Counted from the stretch's first letter, positions 1 through 9,467 are shown. The stretch: 64,000 bases of DNA from Levilactobacillus mulengensis (GCF_003946045.1 NZ_RHNW01000004.1:151931-215930), one strand, 5' to 3'. Notes: generated from the sequence alone by a model not told the origin. Made by a program: numbers and translations.

Positions 1-2
1 TT

Positions 3-653
3 GAGTGGTACGTGATTCAACCTTACACTACATCTAAACAGGCGGGGAAGATCACCGTTCATTACCAAGACGAAGAAGGAAACTCTCTAGAGGATGATTA
101 TGAACTTCCAATGGGGTACGTCGATGATGCCTACAGGACGACGCCACTGAAACTCGAGGGATACACACTCAGTCAGACGCCGGAGAATGCCCAGGGCGTT
201 TATACAGAAATGCCCATCGAAATTACTTATGTTTATCGGAAGAAGGCAACGGAGAAGCCTAGTGTCACGCCCCCGGTCGTCACACCTCCAGTCGTCACGC
301 CACCGACTGTGACGCCGCCAACTGACGGGGGGACACCCCCAACTACGGCCGCCACGCCCGGTCAGCAACCAGATCAGGTGGATACTGGGAATAAGCCGGA
401 GCAGATAAAGCCGGTGCCGGTTAGTGTTGCCGGTAGTGCGGCCGACCAAGTGGATACAGGAACGACCAGTCAGTCGACCGCACCGGCTGAACCGCACCCT
501 AGCAAATTGCCACCTGTCATGCCAACGGCAGTTCAGTCCAAGGGCAACACACTGTTACCTCAGACAGATGGTCAGAGTGCTACCTATCGGCTTCTGGGCG
601 TAATTGGCCTGCTGATTGCTTTTTGGGGATTGGCGTATCGTGGGAAAGATTAG
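3..653 (+). CDS. C-terminal part of a MucBP-domain, sortase-anchored surface protein (5' end outside window)
   Basis: The reading frame is open to the left edge, so the gene begins upstream of the window; the GTG at 12 is only an internal codon. The visible part holds one MucBP-type domain (begins GKITVHYQDEEGN, ends ITYVYRKK), then a Pro/Thr/Val-rich wall-spanning linker (VTPPVVTPP repeats). A sorting signal of the form LPQTD follows, with a hydrophobic stretch and a short basic tail (YRGKD). MucBP domains are known from mucus-binding proteins of lactobacilli, so a cell-wall adhesin is the likely role. The fifth residue of the sorting motif is Asp rather than Gly; the neighbouring surface proteins also vary here. 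The number of upstream repeats cannot be seen. Confidence 0.85.
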   Translation, partial: EWYVIQPYTTSKQAGKITVHYQDEEGNSLEDDYELPMGYVDDAYRTTPLKLEGYTLSQTPENAQGVYTEMPIEITYVYRKKATEKPSVTPPVVTPPVVTPPTVTPPTDGGTPPTTAATPGQQPDQVDTGNKPEQIKPVPVSVAGSAADQVDTGTTSQSTAPAEPHPSKLPPVMPTAVQSKGNTLLPQTDGQSATYRLLGVIGLLIAFWGLAYRGKD

Positions 654-681
654 AAATTTGGACAGTTACAAAAGTAAAGTC

Positions 682-713
682 AAAGAACACTGCCGAGTAG
701 GGGTGTTCTTTTT
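682..713 (+). terminator. Intrinsic terminator of the MucBP protein gene
   Basis: A 9-bp stem, AAAGAACAC (682-690) with GTGTTCTTT (703-711), is followed by T residues. It lies 29 bases after the stop codon. Confidence 0.8.
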
Positions 714-963
714 GCGTAAAGTAAAGATAAATAACGAATATAGGGTGGACTAAAATCATTTAAAATGATGATTCTTGACTTAAACGACAGACAGCTGATT
801 TTGTCCCTAAAAACCGCTTGTAACCGGGTTTGAAGGACTAGCTGATTTTTAATTCAGAGCAGGTAAAACCATTGACGAAACAGGGATTCATCTTTATCAA
901 AATTAATTATTTTGATGAAAACACGATTTAAGTGTGATTAGTTTTATCACCTGACAATTAAGC

Positions 964-991
964 TTGCTTTTGTTGTGAATCTGACTACAAT
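964..991 (+). promoter_or_regulatory. Probable promoter of the LRR surface protein gene
   Basis: TTGCTT (964-969) and TACAAT (986-991) are separated by 16 bases, about 100 bases before the start codon. The rest of the 438-base gap between the two surface genes is AT-rich and shows no other recognisable gene. Confidence 0.45.
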
Positions 992-1091
992 GTAAGTGTA
1001 GAAAAGATTATCCATTTTTACTGAACTGTTACAATTAAAACCAATGACTAGGGCGAACGCAACAACACAAATCAACGAGGAGGAAGTTATC

Positions 1092-3257
1092 ATGCGGAAC
1101 TTAAAGAGCGAATCAAAGGAACACTACAAGAGTTACAAGGCAGGCAAGCACTGGGTTTTCGCTTGCATCACGGTCATGAGTCTCGGCTTGGGTCTGGTGG
1201 GGGCCAACGAAACGGCACAAGCTGATACCAATAACGCAAGTGAACCAGATACAAGTGTGGTCACACCGGCAGCTAATGAGCAAAAGCCAGCAGCCAGTGA
1301 TACGGTTGATGGTTCTGAATCTAACGGCGATTCAGGCGTTTCTGGCAAAGTCGATGGTTCTGCAAACGGTACGGTCGGGTCCGATACTGATAAGGACGTT
1401 AACCAAGACAGCAATAGCGACATCAATAACGACGAGAATAAAGATAACAATACCAAGGATGCTAACAAGAACGTTGACCAAGATAAGGATGCTCCAAAGA
1501 ATGTGGCCGGCGACAAGCAAGATGATCCTAGTAAGGATGTCCAAAAACAAGGGCAACCAGTAGACGACCAGCAACAGCCAGGAAATCAACAGCAACCAGA
1601 ACAAACAGTACCCGAAAATAAGGTTGAACAGAAATCTCCAGAAGTACCAGTAGATGAGAACTCTAACGGGGGTAAGCAAGAAGACGTCAGCAATCTTGGC
1701 AAGGTTAAGCCAATGGCTGAAAGCTACTCCCTGTTACGGGACGAAGCACCAAGCATTGATGGTATTGATGCTTCGGTTTGGATGCCGGATGCGAACTTTC
1801 GGGCCTGGGTTGAAGCGGCCTTGAGCAAAGCGAACAGGACGACCGTAGATGACAGCAACCTGTCTGGTTATGTGCAAAGAACCACGAGTATTTATCCCGA
1901 CTCCTCTAAGACTTTTGCTGATATTCAAAGTCTAGAAGGTCTGCAATATTTCACGAATCTGACTAGCTTTACTTACTACGGCTACGTCCCAACTTCCGGC
2001 ATGATTGACTTCTCGTTTGCACCTAACTTAAACTCATTGACGCTTAACAACAAAGGCACCGCGACTGGTACTATGGATGCGACAACGTTCATTAATTTGT
2101 TGGCTAACAATCAAAAATTACAATGGTTGAATGTCACGAACTATGGGTTAACCGGCCAATTTCCTGATTTATCCGGATTCACTGACCTGAAGAACCTTCA
2201 AATGGGGCATAATCAGCTGACTGGTGCGATTCCTAGTCTGACGACGATGCCCAAGGTGACATACTTATATCTGGGGTACAATAATTTGACGGATATTCCA
2301 GATATGAGCGGGTATACTGGGTCATACGATTTCAGCCATAATCACCTTGTCACGGGGATTCAGAAAAATATGGGGATTTCGGGAAACAGTATGGATCAAA
2401 CCGTTACCGGTAAAGACTATACCATCACCCCAACGGTTCGTTCGTTTGACCCAATTACCGATGTGATCAAAGGTGTTCAGGACGAGAATGGTCAACTGGA
2501 TCTCACCGACCCGATGGTTGCGTACAATTTAGGTACTCCAGGAGATTTGTACTTTACGGTTGAGGCCGATTCGGACAACCCGATTGGTTTTAACATTGTG
2601 GCTGCTGAAGGGACACCTGATGGTACCTACACCATTGAGGTCTTCAATCAGAAGACCGAGCACTACAACTTTGATCTGACCTTCACCGTAACCAATGCCA
2701 AAGATCCTGTCGTTGACCCAGGGACTGGCACCACCAATCCCGGCACTGGTACTACCAATCCTGGCACCGGCACCACGAATCCAGACACTAACACCAATCC
2801 GGGTACAGGTACCAGCACTGTCACCCCAGGCACCGACACGACGACCACGCCTGATGTCACGGTCGATAATGGCGGCGATGCAGACCAAGGTGTGACGGAC
2901 ACCAATCCGGGCGCTACTAACACGCCACAAACCGGTGGAGACGCGGCGACGATTGACACCACGACGCCTGCTAAAGCTAAGCCAGTTGCCAAGGCGGGTC
3001 AGGCTGACCAATTAGTTGCTAAGACAAGTCGTCAATCTGCTAAACCAGTCACCGAGTCCAAGGGTCAAGCCACTAAAGTTGTTGCCCCAAAGGCACTGGC
3101 TTCCAGCGGTCAACAACAAGCTACCACAACGCCCAACCAGGCCAAGACGACGTTGCCACAAACCAACGAACGGAGCGGCGCTAGTCTGCTGGCGGCGGGG
3201 GTTGCTTTGATCATCGCCACCTTCGGCATGGGTCTCACTGCTAAGCACCACGAATAA
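1092..3257 (+). CDS. LPxTG surface protein with KxYKxGKxW signal peptide and leucine-rich repeats
   Basis: The start is ATG 1092, because AGGAGGAA sits just upstream; an in-frame ATG at 1044 has no ribosome binding site. The 721-residue product begins with a KxYKxGKxW-type signal (HYKSYKAGKHW, about residues 12-22). A long Asp/Asn/Lys/Gln-rich linker follows, to about residue 210. Next come several leucine-rich repeats (LKNLQMGHNQL, VTYLYLGYNNL) and a globular region. Short repeats of NPGTGTT and an Ala/Lys/Gln-rich wall linker lead to LPQTN plus a membrane anchor ending in KHHE. It is a sortase substrate displayed on the cell wall. The LRR region suggests binding to a protein or glycan, but no ligand can be inferred. 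Confidence 0.88.
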   Translation: MRNLKSESKEHYKSYKAGKHWVFACITVMSLGLGLVGANETAQADTNNASEPDTSVVTPAANEQKPAASDTVDGSESNGDSGVSGKVDGSANGTVGSDTDKDVNQDSNSDINNDENKDNNTKDANKNVDQDKDAPKNVAGDKQDDPSKDVQKQGQPVDDQQQPGNQQQPEQTVPENKVEQKSPEVPVDENSNGGKQEDVSNLGKVKPMAESYSLLRDEAPSIDGIDASVWMPDANFRAWVEAALSKANRTTVDDSNLSGYVQRTTSIYPDSSKTFADIQSLEGLQYFTNLTSFTYYGYVPTSGMIDFSFAPNLNSLTLNNKGTATGTMDATTFINLLANNQKLQWLNVTNYGLTGQFPDLSGFTDLKNLQMGHNQLTGAIPSLTTMPKVTYLYLGYNNLTDIPDMSGYTGSYDFSHNHLVTGIQKNMGISGNSMDQTVTGKDYTITPTVRSFDPITDVIKGVQDENGQLDLTDPMVAYNLGTPGDLYFTVEADSDNPIGFNIVAAEGTPDGTYTIEVFNQKTEHYNFDLTFTVTNAKDPVVDPGTGTTNPGTGTTNPGTGTTNPDTNTNPGTGTSTVTPGTDTTTTPDVTVDNGGDADQGVTDTNPGATNTPQTGGDAATIDTTTPAKAKPVAKAGQADQLVAKTSRQSAKPVTESKGQATKVVAPKALASSGQQQATTTPNQAKTTLPQTNERSGASLLAAGVALIIATFGMGLTAKHHE

Positions 3258-3277
3258 CCATAAATGTTAATTATCTG

Positions 3278-3308
3278 AGGGCTCGCTAAATGTTAGCGGG
3301 TCCTTTTC
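3278..3308 (+). terminator. Intrinsic terminator after the LRR protein gene
   Basis: CTCGCTAA (3282-3289) pairs with TTAGCGGG (3293-3300), and a short T-run follows. Confidence 0.7.
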
Positions 3309-3465
3309 TTGTGAACTTTTTAGCCAAAATGGTCATTGTGGTAAACTAACGGACGATTAAGTAGTTTTTGTACAAAATATTTTCATCATTTATGTTGATT
3401 GTTTCCTTAAGAAGGACCAAAATAGGGGTGGAGTTTTATTAGGGAAAGGTAGGGATTTAATCGAT

Positions 3466-5634
3466 ATGGAAACGAAACGGACACACTTCAAAATGTATAA
3501 GAGTGGCCGTCGCTGGGTCTTCGCCTGTGCTGTGATGTTAGTCACGTTAGGCGCGGGGACCACGGTAACTGCCAATGCCGACACGAACTCATCGAGCGCC
3601 AGCAGTACGACTGAAGTGAAGGCTGCGACCAGCTCCGAGAGTGGTTCAGAGCAGAATGGTCAATCCTCACAATCTGAAAGTGAATCTAGTAGCCAATCAA
3701 CGTCAACTAGCGCATCTTCAATGTCCTCAGAACAAAGCAGTGCTGACGCACAAGATAGTTCAGTTAACAGTCAATCGACCAGCTCATCTGCAGCCAAAAC
3801 GGTGAAGACGACCAGCGTTCGGCCAGGGACCACTCTGAAAAAGGGCACGTTGAAACCAGGCTTCAAGGCAAACAAGTTAGTTAAGAAGTCAATCAAGAAG
3901 ACGGTTAAGCGTGCCACAACGACTAAGACGGTCACCTATGCGCACACTAGCGCTGCCGGTGCCAAGGCCGCTGTTGCAAGTTTAGCTAGCTCTGAAAAGA
4001 CGCAAGCCGCTAAGCAAACGATTGCCAACATGCTCCAAAAGCTTGCTGGAACCGCCACGAAGACCAGTGCATTTGAACCTTACGCGGATTCTGGGATTCA
4101 AGCCGGTGGCAGTGTTTACGATGACTTTCCTGACCTGAACAACATTCTCGGGGTTTCCTCTGTCTTTCACATTTTTGCCCGTGAAGCCGAATTGAACGCC
4201 CACACCAACGGGAACGTGGCCGTCCAAAACCTGACTGGGAACGTGAACTTCGGGACCAACATCATTGAAGAACTGCTCGACAAGGATATTTCTTACATAC
4301 AGAACATTACCAACATTGCCAACAGCTCCTTCGTTTCCGGGGGATCAACTCGGGAAAACAAGGTTATCTTTGGTGAAGGTATTGAAATTGATATCAGCAA
4401 CCCGAACCGGCCGATGGTCAACGGCCAATACATTGACCACTTATTGGCTCAGGAAGTTTACCAAGACCAAAACGGCCAAACGTACATCGACTTTGACGCC
4501 GAATTTGCTAAGCTGAAAGCCTTGAACGAAGCTCTGGCCAATCAAAAGAGCGAAGCCAGCTATTCCAACAGCGACTTCGACGACCAGAACAACCGGGTCA
4601 TTGATATCAGTGACATGACCCCTAACGCTAACGGCCAGATCGTCATCAATTTGACACCGGACGTGCTTAACAGCGATACGCCACTGACCATCTCCGGGTT
4701 ATCACCAGACGCTGATGGGACCACGGTCATCATCAACGTGGATACCGGTGGTGCCGCTGACTATAACGTCAACTCCCAAATTAAGATCAAGTACAGTGAC
4801 GGGTCCGACCGGGACAATCACGAAACGGAAGACTTTGGGGACAACCATTTGCTGTGGAACTTCTACAACAGCGGTGCCAGCGATAAGCAGTACACCGGGA
4901 CGTTGGACTTTAAGAAGGCCTTCCAAGGCAGTATCTTAGCCCCATCCGCCACGGTCGTTGCTAGCTCCAACATTGATGGGAACATCATCGCGGACAAGGT
5001 CATCGTTAACGCCGAAACCCACCGTTGGGACTTGCAAGATAACAAGGACAACGAAGGCGACGACGGGGATGAGGACACCGACGAAGAGGAAGACCTCGAA
5101 ATCCCTGTTCACCCTGGTATCGACGTTGAAATGCCAGAAATTCCTGACACGGAAGATCCTGACACCGAAACGCCGGGGACTGAAGAGCCTAATACGGAGA
5201 ATCCGAATACTGAGGAACCTAACACTGAGGAACCTAACACGGAAGAACCCGACACTGAAGAACCTGAAGGCGAAGCTAACGGTGGCGATGAGGACTTAAC
5301 CTACGAACATGAGCACCCAGAATACACGGAAGACATGGCCGAAGACTTTGAAGACGACCTGATCGACTTTGAAGCTGAGCGTAATACGGCCGCTGAAGAA
5401 ACCTTGTTGAACAAGGTGGATGCTGCCATTGCCGCTGCTCGGGCCAAGGGTGATACGGAATTAGTTGCCCAATTGGAATCCGTTCGTGGCAATATCTTAC
5501 AGGCTTTGGGCCTGTCTGATGGCTTACCACAAACTGGCGAAGCTAACGATAGCTGGTTGAGTGCCGTTGGGTTTACGCTGGCGGGCACATTATTAGCCAC
5601 CGGCATCGCCGTTGACCGCAAGCGCCGGTACTAA
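3466..5634 (+). CDS. LPQTG-anchored surface protein with choice-of-anchor A domain
   Basis: The product is 722 residues. The N terminus carries the KxYKxGKxW-type signal (FKMYKSGRRW) and a hydrophobic core ending near NADTN. A Ser-rich low-complexity stretch follows, then a Lys-rich segment. The central folded region is of the choice-of-anchor A type (FHIFAREAELNAHTNGNVAV, and later GNIIADKVIV), about residues 205-525. An acidic Thr/Glu/Pro linker with NTEEP repeats and a helical segment precede LPQTGE, a membrane anchor and KRRY. Family knowledge places such proteins on the cell wall; the binding target is unknown. AGGGAAAGGTAGGG lies ahead of the ATG. The stop codon TAA is also part of the outer arm of the palindromic repeat that follows. 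Confidence 0.87.
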   Translation: METKRTHFKMYKSGRRWVFACAVMLVTLGAGTTVTANADTNSSSASSTTEVKAATSSESGSEQNGQSSQSESESSSQSTSTSASSMSSEQSSADAQDSSVNSQSTSSSAAKTVKTTSVRPGTTLKKGTLKPGFKANKLVKKSIKKTVKRATTTKTVTYAHTSAAGAKAAVASLASSEKTQAAKQTIANMLQKLAGTATKTSAFEPYADSGIQAGGSVYDDFPDLNNILGVSSVFHIFAREAELNAHTNGNVAVQNLTGNVNFGTNIIEELLDKDISYIQNITNIANSSFVSGGSTRENKVIFGEGIEIDISNPNRPMVNGQYIDHLLAQEVYQDQNGQTYIDFDAEFAKLKALNEALANQKSEASYSNSDFDDQNNRVIDISDMTPNANGQIVINLTPDVLNSDTPLTISGLSPDADGTTVIINVDTGGAADYNVNSQIKIKYSDGSDRDNHETEDFGDNHLLWNFYNSGASDKQYTGTLDFKKAFQGSILAPSATVVASSNIDGNIIADKVIVNAETHRWDLQDNKDNEGDDGDEDTDEEEDLEIPVHPGIDVEMPEIPDTEDPDTETPGTEEPNTENPNTEEPNTEEPNTEEPDTEEPEGEANGGDEDLTYEHEHPEYTEDMAEDFEDDLIDFEAERNTAAEETLLNKVDAAIAAARAKGDTELVAQLESVRGNILQALGLSDGLPQTGEANDSWLSAVGFTLAGTLLATGIAVDRKRRY

Positions 5635-5832
5635 ACCGGTGTTCTTGCGCCTTACCGGGCGGTAAAAATGGCCTGGAACGCGGTGGGGAGGACGCCCAGA
5701 GCCAAAGGACGGTCTCTGGACTTGCTTTGAGCCGCCAAACGCGCGTCTCAAAGTCACCATTTACTGAGGGTTCCCCTCAGTAAATCCCACGGCTGAGGCC
5801 ATTTTTACCGCCCTCACGGCTGACACTGGTTT
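5632..5832 (+). repeat. Type 1 clover-like palindromic element, forward copy
   Basis: Outer stem GGGCGGTAAAAATGGCC pairs with GGCCATTTTTACCGCCC. It encloses three hairpins: CCAGAGCC...GGTCTCTGG, CTTTGAG...CTCAAAG, and TTTACTGAGG...CCTCAGTAAA. A further outer arm AAACCGGTGT/ACACTGGTTT begins at the stop codon of the upstream gene. No gene is seen in it. Confidence 0.85.
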
Positions 5833-5936
5833 GGTACCGTCGCTAGCAGTCTCCTTGTTTTAGATTGTTAGTTGGTGGTTTTGAGTCGGTGGCTGCCGGT
5901 ATGACATGGATCGTTAATTTTCAGTAGAATAGACAG

Positions 5937-5983
5937 AAACAGGCTTTGGCCTCACGTTGTTTGCGTGGGTCAAAGCCTGTTTT
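5937..5983. terminator. Bidirectional terminator between convergent genes
   Basis: AAACAGGCTTTG (5937-5948) pairs with CAAAGCCTGTTTT (5971-5983). It lies between the surface protein gene (+) and the TauE-like gene (-), which converge here. Confidence 0.8.
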
Positions 5984-6008
5984 AGTTTGGGAATTATTAA
6001 CGGTCCAT

Positions 6009-6752
6009 TTAGAGAATCATGCGCAGACCCATGATGAGCAGGAGTACACCCATGAAGGGTTTGACGTAGTAGTTGAGTTTTTCTGGATTCACGTGCATCA
6101 GGAGGCGGGGTGCACAGATGGCGCCGAGCACCGCCCCAATCATCAGGCCGATGCCGACGTGCCAGTCGATGTTGTTGGCTGACAAATGGAAAAGCAGTCC
6201 GACTAGTGAAGTCCCGACTAACACATACGAGGAGGTGGCCGCGGCCGGTAACATGTCTAGGCCGAGGACCAGGAGCCCCGCGATAATGGGGCCACCGCCA
6301 CTCAGTCCGGCAACACCAACCATGATGCCGCTTAGCATGCCATAAATGGCCGCCTGTAAACCTTGATGCCGTGCGGGTTTATTGGTGCGCGTTAGAAAGC
6401 GTTTGACCAGGACCTGCACACCTAAGCCAGTCAGGATAATGGCGACGATCCATGTGTAGACGTCGTTGGGGATGTAGGGAGCCAGCAGCGCGCCAATCAC
6501 TGTTGCCGGGACGGCCGTCATCAGCATCTGGTTGCCGACCTTAAAGTGAATCTGGCCGGTGCGATAGTGACCATAAGCGCCGACCACTAGGGATGGAAAT
6601 GCCGTAAATAGGGAAGTCGATGCCGCCACAGCCGGGGCGAGACCGAAGACACTAGTCAGGAGCCCCAAGTAAATGGCCGCACCGCCACCCCCGGTGGAAA
6701 TAACCAATAGGCCAACTAAGAACCCAATTATTAGAAAGACTAACCACATCAT
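6009..6752 (-). CDS. TauE/SafE family membrane exporter
   Basis: This 247-residue integral membrane protein has about seven to eight hydrophobic segments. It shows the family pattern: GFLVGLLVISTGGGGAAI near the N terminus and a second Gly-rich repeat (GVAGLSGGGPIIAGLLVLG) in the middle. TauE/SafE proteins export sulfite or other small organosulfonates across the cytoplasmic membrane; the actual substrate here is unknown. Two ATGs stand next to each other, with AAGGAG 12 bases upstream of the first. It is monocistronic, facing the surface protein gene and running away from the SDR gene. Confidence 0.8.
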   Translation of the reverse strand: MMWLVFLIIGFLVGLLVISTGGGGAAIYLGLLTSVFGLAPAVAASTSLFTAFPSLVVGAYGHYRTGQIHFKVGNQMLMTAVPATVIGALLAPYIPNDVYTWIVAIILTGLGVQVLVKRFLTRTNKPARHQGLQAAIYGMLSGIMVGVAGLSGGGPIIAGLLVLGLDMLPAAATSSYVLVGTSLVGLLFHLSANNIDWHVGIGLMIGAVLGAICAPRLLMHVNPEKLNYYVKPFMGVLLLIMGLRMIL

Positions 6753-6929
6753 TTACCCAATCGTCTCCTTACCGACTAATCATGTTGATTAGTTTACCGG
6801 TTGTGGTTTGATACGTCAATTTGGTAAGGAGTTGTGAGTGAGGGACTTTTTCTTGGATGTGCGGTTGTTGGTAATATTGGCTTAGGGCGCTAGATTTTCT
6901 CTCGCCAATATATCCGGGAACGTGCAGCC

Positions 6930-7052
6930 TCTGAAACGTGCTACACGAGCCAGACTCCTGCGCTTAGCAAAAGAAAGGACTCCCGGTCGACGTTGTCGAC
7001 CAGAAGCCCTTTCTTCGCTAATGCTCAGAGTCTAAGCGGCTCGTTCCGCACT
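6930..7052 (-). repeat. Type 3 palindromic element, copy at the 3' end of the SDR gene
   Basis: Read on the minus strand it begins AGTGCGGAAC directly after the SDR stop codon and ends with GCACGTTTCAGA. It forms a long interrupted stem: outer GAGC/GCTC, then AGACTC/GAGTCT, then GAAAGG..CCTTTC, and an inner GGTCGAC/GTCGACC hairpin. A TTTT run follows the inner hairpin, so it probably also terminates SDR transcription. Three sister copies lie at 28.1, 28.2 and 57.6 kb. Nothing else is seen between 6753 and 7052. Confidence 0.75.
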
Positions 7053-7826
7053 CTAATAACTAGTCCACCCACCGTCAACCGGTACGACCGTCCCGTTGAC
7101 ATAACTTGCGGCGTCTGAACATAAGAACAGCGCCGTTTGGGCGATTTCGTCGCCAGTTCCTGGTTCTGGTGAGAGTGGCATGCCGACACTTTGCCGTTGC
7201 ATGCCTTCTTTGTCAATGCCCTTCATGGATTCGGCGATGTTGGTCTTGATACCACCTGGGGCGATGGCGTTGGTTCTGATCCCAACGTTTTCGTACATGT
7301 AGGCGGTGTTCTTGGTCAAGCCGACCACAGCGTGTTTCGAAGCCGTGTAAGCCGCACCGGCCCGGCCGCCACCGATGCCACCGACGGAAGCGATGTTTAA
7401 AATGACTCCGGATTTTTGCTTCGTAAATAGCTTCAGCGCTTCCCGGGTTGCCAACATAACGCTGGTGGTGTTGACCGTCATAACGCGGTCCCACAACTCG
7501 TTGGTCAACGTGCCGACAGGGGCCATGTTGTCCATGATCCCGGCGTTGTTGACCAGAATGTCCAAATGCCCATAGTTATCGACGGCCGTCTTGACCATGG
7601 CAACGACATCGGCTTCCTTCGTCACGTTGGTGACAGCGGCGACGGCGTCATTACCCGCATCGGTGATGGCCTTAACGACCTCGTTTAACCGGTCCTCATT
7701 GATGTCAGCGGCGACAATTTTCGCGCCTTCTTTGGCAAACAATTCGGCCATGGACTTACCCATGCCGGACCCGGCACCCGTGATGATTGCAACTTTACCT
7801 GCTAATTGTTGAACCACGTTACTCAC
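7053..7826 (-). CDS. Short-chain dehydrogenase/reductase (classical SDR)
   Basis: At 257 residues this has the standard classical SDR length. The Rossmann cofactor motif is TGAGSGMG (16-23), the structural motif is NNAG (93-96), and the catalytic residues are Ser147, Tyr160 and Lys164 (YTASK). The C-terminal PVDGGW is typical. Asp at the end of the second beta strand (AADINED) favours NAD(H), by family rule. The substrate is unknown; glucose 1-dehydrogenase, acetoin/diacetyl reductase or 3-oxoacyl reductase-like roles are all possible. It is divergent from the NmrA-like gene across about 160 bases, so shared control is plausible. Confidence 0.88.
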   Translation of the reverse strand: MSNVVQQLAGKVAIITGAGSGMGKSMAELFAKEGAKIVAADINEDRLNEVVKAITDAGNDAVAAVTNVTKEADVVAMVKTAVDNYGHLDILVNNAGIMDNMAPVGTLTNELWDRVMTVNTTSVMLATREALKLFTKQKSGVILNIASVGGIGGGRAGAAYTASKHAVVGLTKNTAYMYENVGIRTNAIAPGGIKTNIAESMKGIDKEGMQRQSVGMPLSPEPGTGDEIAQTALFLCSDAASYVNGTVVPVDGGWTSY

Positions 7827-7987
7827 TCCTTGTTTATATTGATTTTAGGGTTAATACCTAACCCTTATTATAGTCTCTTTTGTGTTGGAAAGCGCTTAAT
7901 ATGCTGAGTGCTGAGACTAAATGTTTGACGTCAAAATGAAATGATGTAACAATTAAAGTAACATCAAAAGGAAATGAGGAATGAACC

Positions 7988-8854
7988 ATGACAAAGTATG
8001 TGATTACCGGAGCCACCGGGCATTTAGGCAGCCAAATCGTGAACGAAGTCGCCAAGCGAGTTGCCGCCGATACAATCACCTTGGGCGTCCACACGCCAGC
8101 AAAGGCCGCTGCGTTTGCGCAACAGGGGATGACGGTTTTACCGCTGGATTATCGTGACCAAGCTAGCATCGCCGCCAGTCTTCAGGACGCCGACGTTGCC
8201 ATTTACGTGCCCAGCAAGACCCACACGAGTTTTAGCCGGGTCACCGAATTTGAAAATGTGATTGCTGCAGCCGAAACGGCCCAGGTCAAACACTTATTGG
8301 TCATGGGCTTCATTGCGGACCAAGCGGACAATCCGTTTGACCTGTCCGCGTTCTATGGGTATGTGCCGCGGCGGTTAGCCTCATCCAGCCTGTCCTACAC
8401 CATTTTGCGGAATGCGCTGTACGCCGATCCGCTGGTGCCTTATTTACCAGAGCTAATTGAACGCCACAACGTCATCTATCCCATGGGCGATGCATCGCTG
8501 AGCTTCATCAGTTTAGCGGACAGCGCCGCAGCTTTCGCAGAGGTCGCCGTCACACCAAGTCTGTGGACGCAACCCATGTACACGTTGACGCAGGAACGGT
8601 CCTACACCATGCCGGCCTTGGCCCAAGTCTTAAGCCAAGTGTCAAATGAAACCATCGGCTATGCACCAGTAACGCTCAAACAATTTGAAGAGATGTACAA
8701 TGAGGGCAATGAAGGGCACATGCTAGCCTCCATGTACGCCGGTGGGGCCAAGGGGTTACTCGCTACGGTTACGGACGATTACCGTAAAATCATGGGTCGT
8801 CCAGCCCAAAGCCTGCCAGATTTCTTAACGGCTAGCCTTGCGAACGAAAACTAA
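7988..8854 (+). CDS. NmrA/QorB-like NAD(P)-binding protein
   Basis: This 288-residue atypical SDR starts with the nucleotide-binding motif TGATGHLGSQIV (residues 8-19). It lacks a classical YxxxK catalytic pair at the usual place. This matches the NmrA-like family (quinone oxidoreductase 2-type or redox sensors), which binds NAD(P)(H). The start ATG is preceded by GGAAATGAGGA. It is transcribed away from the classical SDR. An Rrf2 regulator gene lies downstream in the same direction after a collapsed palindromic element. Function as a quinone reductase or redox sensor is a family inference only. Confidence 0.78.
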   Translation: MTKYVITGATGHLGSQIVNEVAKRVAADTITLGVHTPAKAAAFAQQGMTVLPLDYRDQASIAASLQDADVAIYVPSKTHTSFSRVTEFENVIAAAETAQVKHLLVMGFIADQADNPFDLSAFYGYVPRRLASSSLSYTILRNALYADPLVPYLPELIERHNVIYPMGDASLSFISLADSAAAFAEVAVTPSLWTQPMYTLTQERSYTMPALAQVLSQVSNETIGYAPVTLKQFEEMYNEGNEGHMLASMYAGGAKGLLATVTDDYRKIMGRPAQSLPDFLTASLANEN

Positions 8855-8953
8855 ATTGGTATAATTATCGTTATAATGAAGCTAGTAAATGGTAAGTGTT
8901 TTTTGTTCCAAGAATGACTAAGTTGAAAAAGTTGTGAAATGGAATTGTCAATT

Positions 8954-9009
8954 CGGGTTAAACCAATGTGAGCCGTGAGGGCGGTAAGGCGCTGCTAAGG
9001 TTTAAACCC
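8954..9009 (+). repeat. Collapsed type 1 element (deletion scar)
   Basis: GTGAGCCGTGAGGGCGGTAA joined to GGCGCTGC (8968-8995) equals the two outer ends of a reverse-oriented type 1 element fused together. The whole internal three-hairpin region is missing. The junction CGGTAA is present at both ends of an intact copy, so a slippage deletion between short direct repeats explains it. Outer arms GGGTTAAACC (8954-8963) and GGTTTAAACCC (8999-9009) remain. Confidence 0.7.
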
Positions 9010-9026
9010 AGAAGGAGGGCTTGTTC

Positions 9027-9461
9027 GTGCGTTATTCGCATAAATTGAGTGATGCTGTTCATATTTTGGCATACATTGATATTTGTCATGATGGCGATTT
9101 ATCCAGTGCGGCTATCGCGGCTAGCGTAGAGTCCAATCCCGCTCTGGTACGGAGGCTGATGGGGGCACTACGGCGAGGCGGTCTTTTAGCCACGCAACAG
9201 GGCTCCGCGACGCCCAAGCTGGCCCAGGACCCGGCTGAAATCAATTTGCTAGACGTCTATCGCGCCGTGGAAGACGATGGCAATCTGTTACACATAGATG
9301 ATAAGACCAATCCGCACTGCATCGTGGGTGGCAACATTCAGGATACGTTGCGGGTGGCTTACGCAGAGGTCCAAGCGGCCGCGGAAGCGCAGATGAAAGA
9401 AGTCACGCTAGCCCGCCTGATTGGTGACATCCTGACACGGGAACGACAAAAAAATCAATAA
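9027..9461 (+). CDS. Rrf2 family transcriptional regulator
   Basis: The start chosen is GTG 9027, because GAAGGAGG (9011-9018) is 8 bases upstream; an in-frame TTG at 9021 is too close. The 144-residue protein begins MRYSHKLSDAVHILAY. It carries the winged-helix of the Rrf2 family (SSAAIAASVESNPALVRRLMGALRRGGLL), the family's wing, and the segment INLLDVYRAVE. A Cys is present in NPHCIVGG, but the three-Cys iron-sulfur cluster motif of IscR/NsrR is not. It probably acts as a redox or small-molecule repressor. The nearby NmrA-like and SDR genes are candidate targets. Confidence 0.85.
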   Translation: MRYSHKLSDAVHILAYIDICHDGDLSSAAIAASVESNPALVRRLMGALRRGGLLATQQGSATPKLAQDPAEINLLDVYRAVEDDGNLLHIDDKTNPHCIVGGNIQDTLRVAYAEVQAAAEAQMKEVTLARLIGDILTRERQKNQ

Positions 9462-9467
9462 ACACAA

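Noticed and set aside
1044..1091. ATG 1044 as start of the LRR surface protein
   Set aside because: No ribosome binding site precedes it, whereas AGGAGG precedes ATG 1092, which starts a normal signal peptide.
5946..6345. Plus-strand frames opposite the TauE/SafE gene
   Set aside because: Antisense shadows of a clear membrane protein gene.
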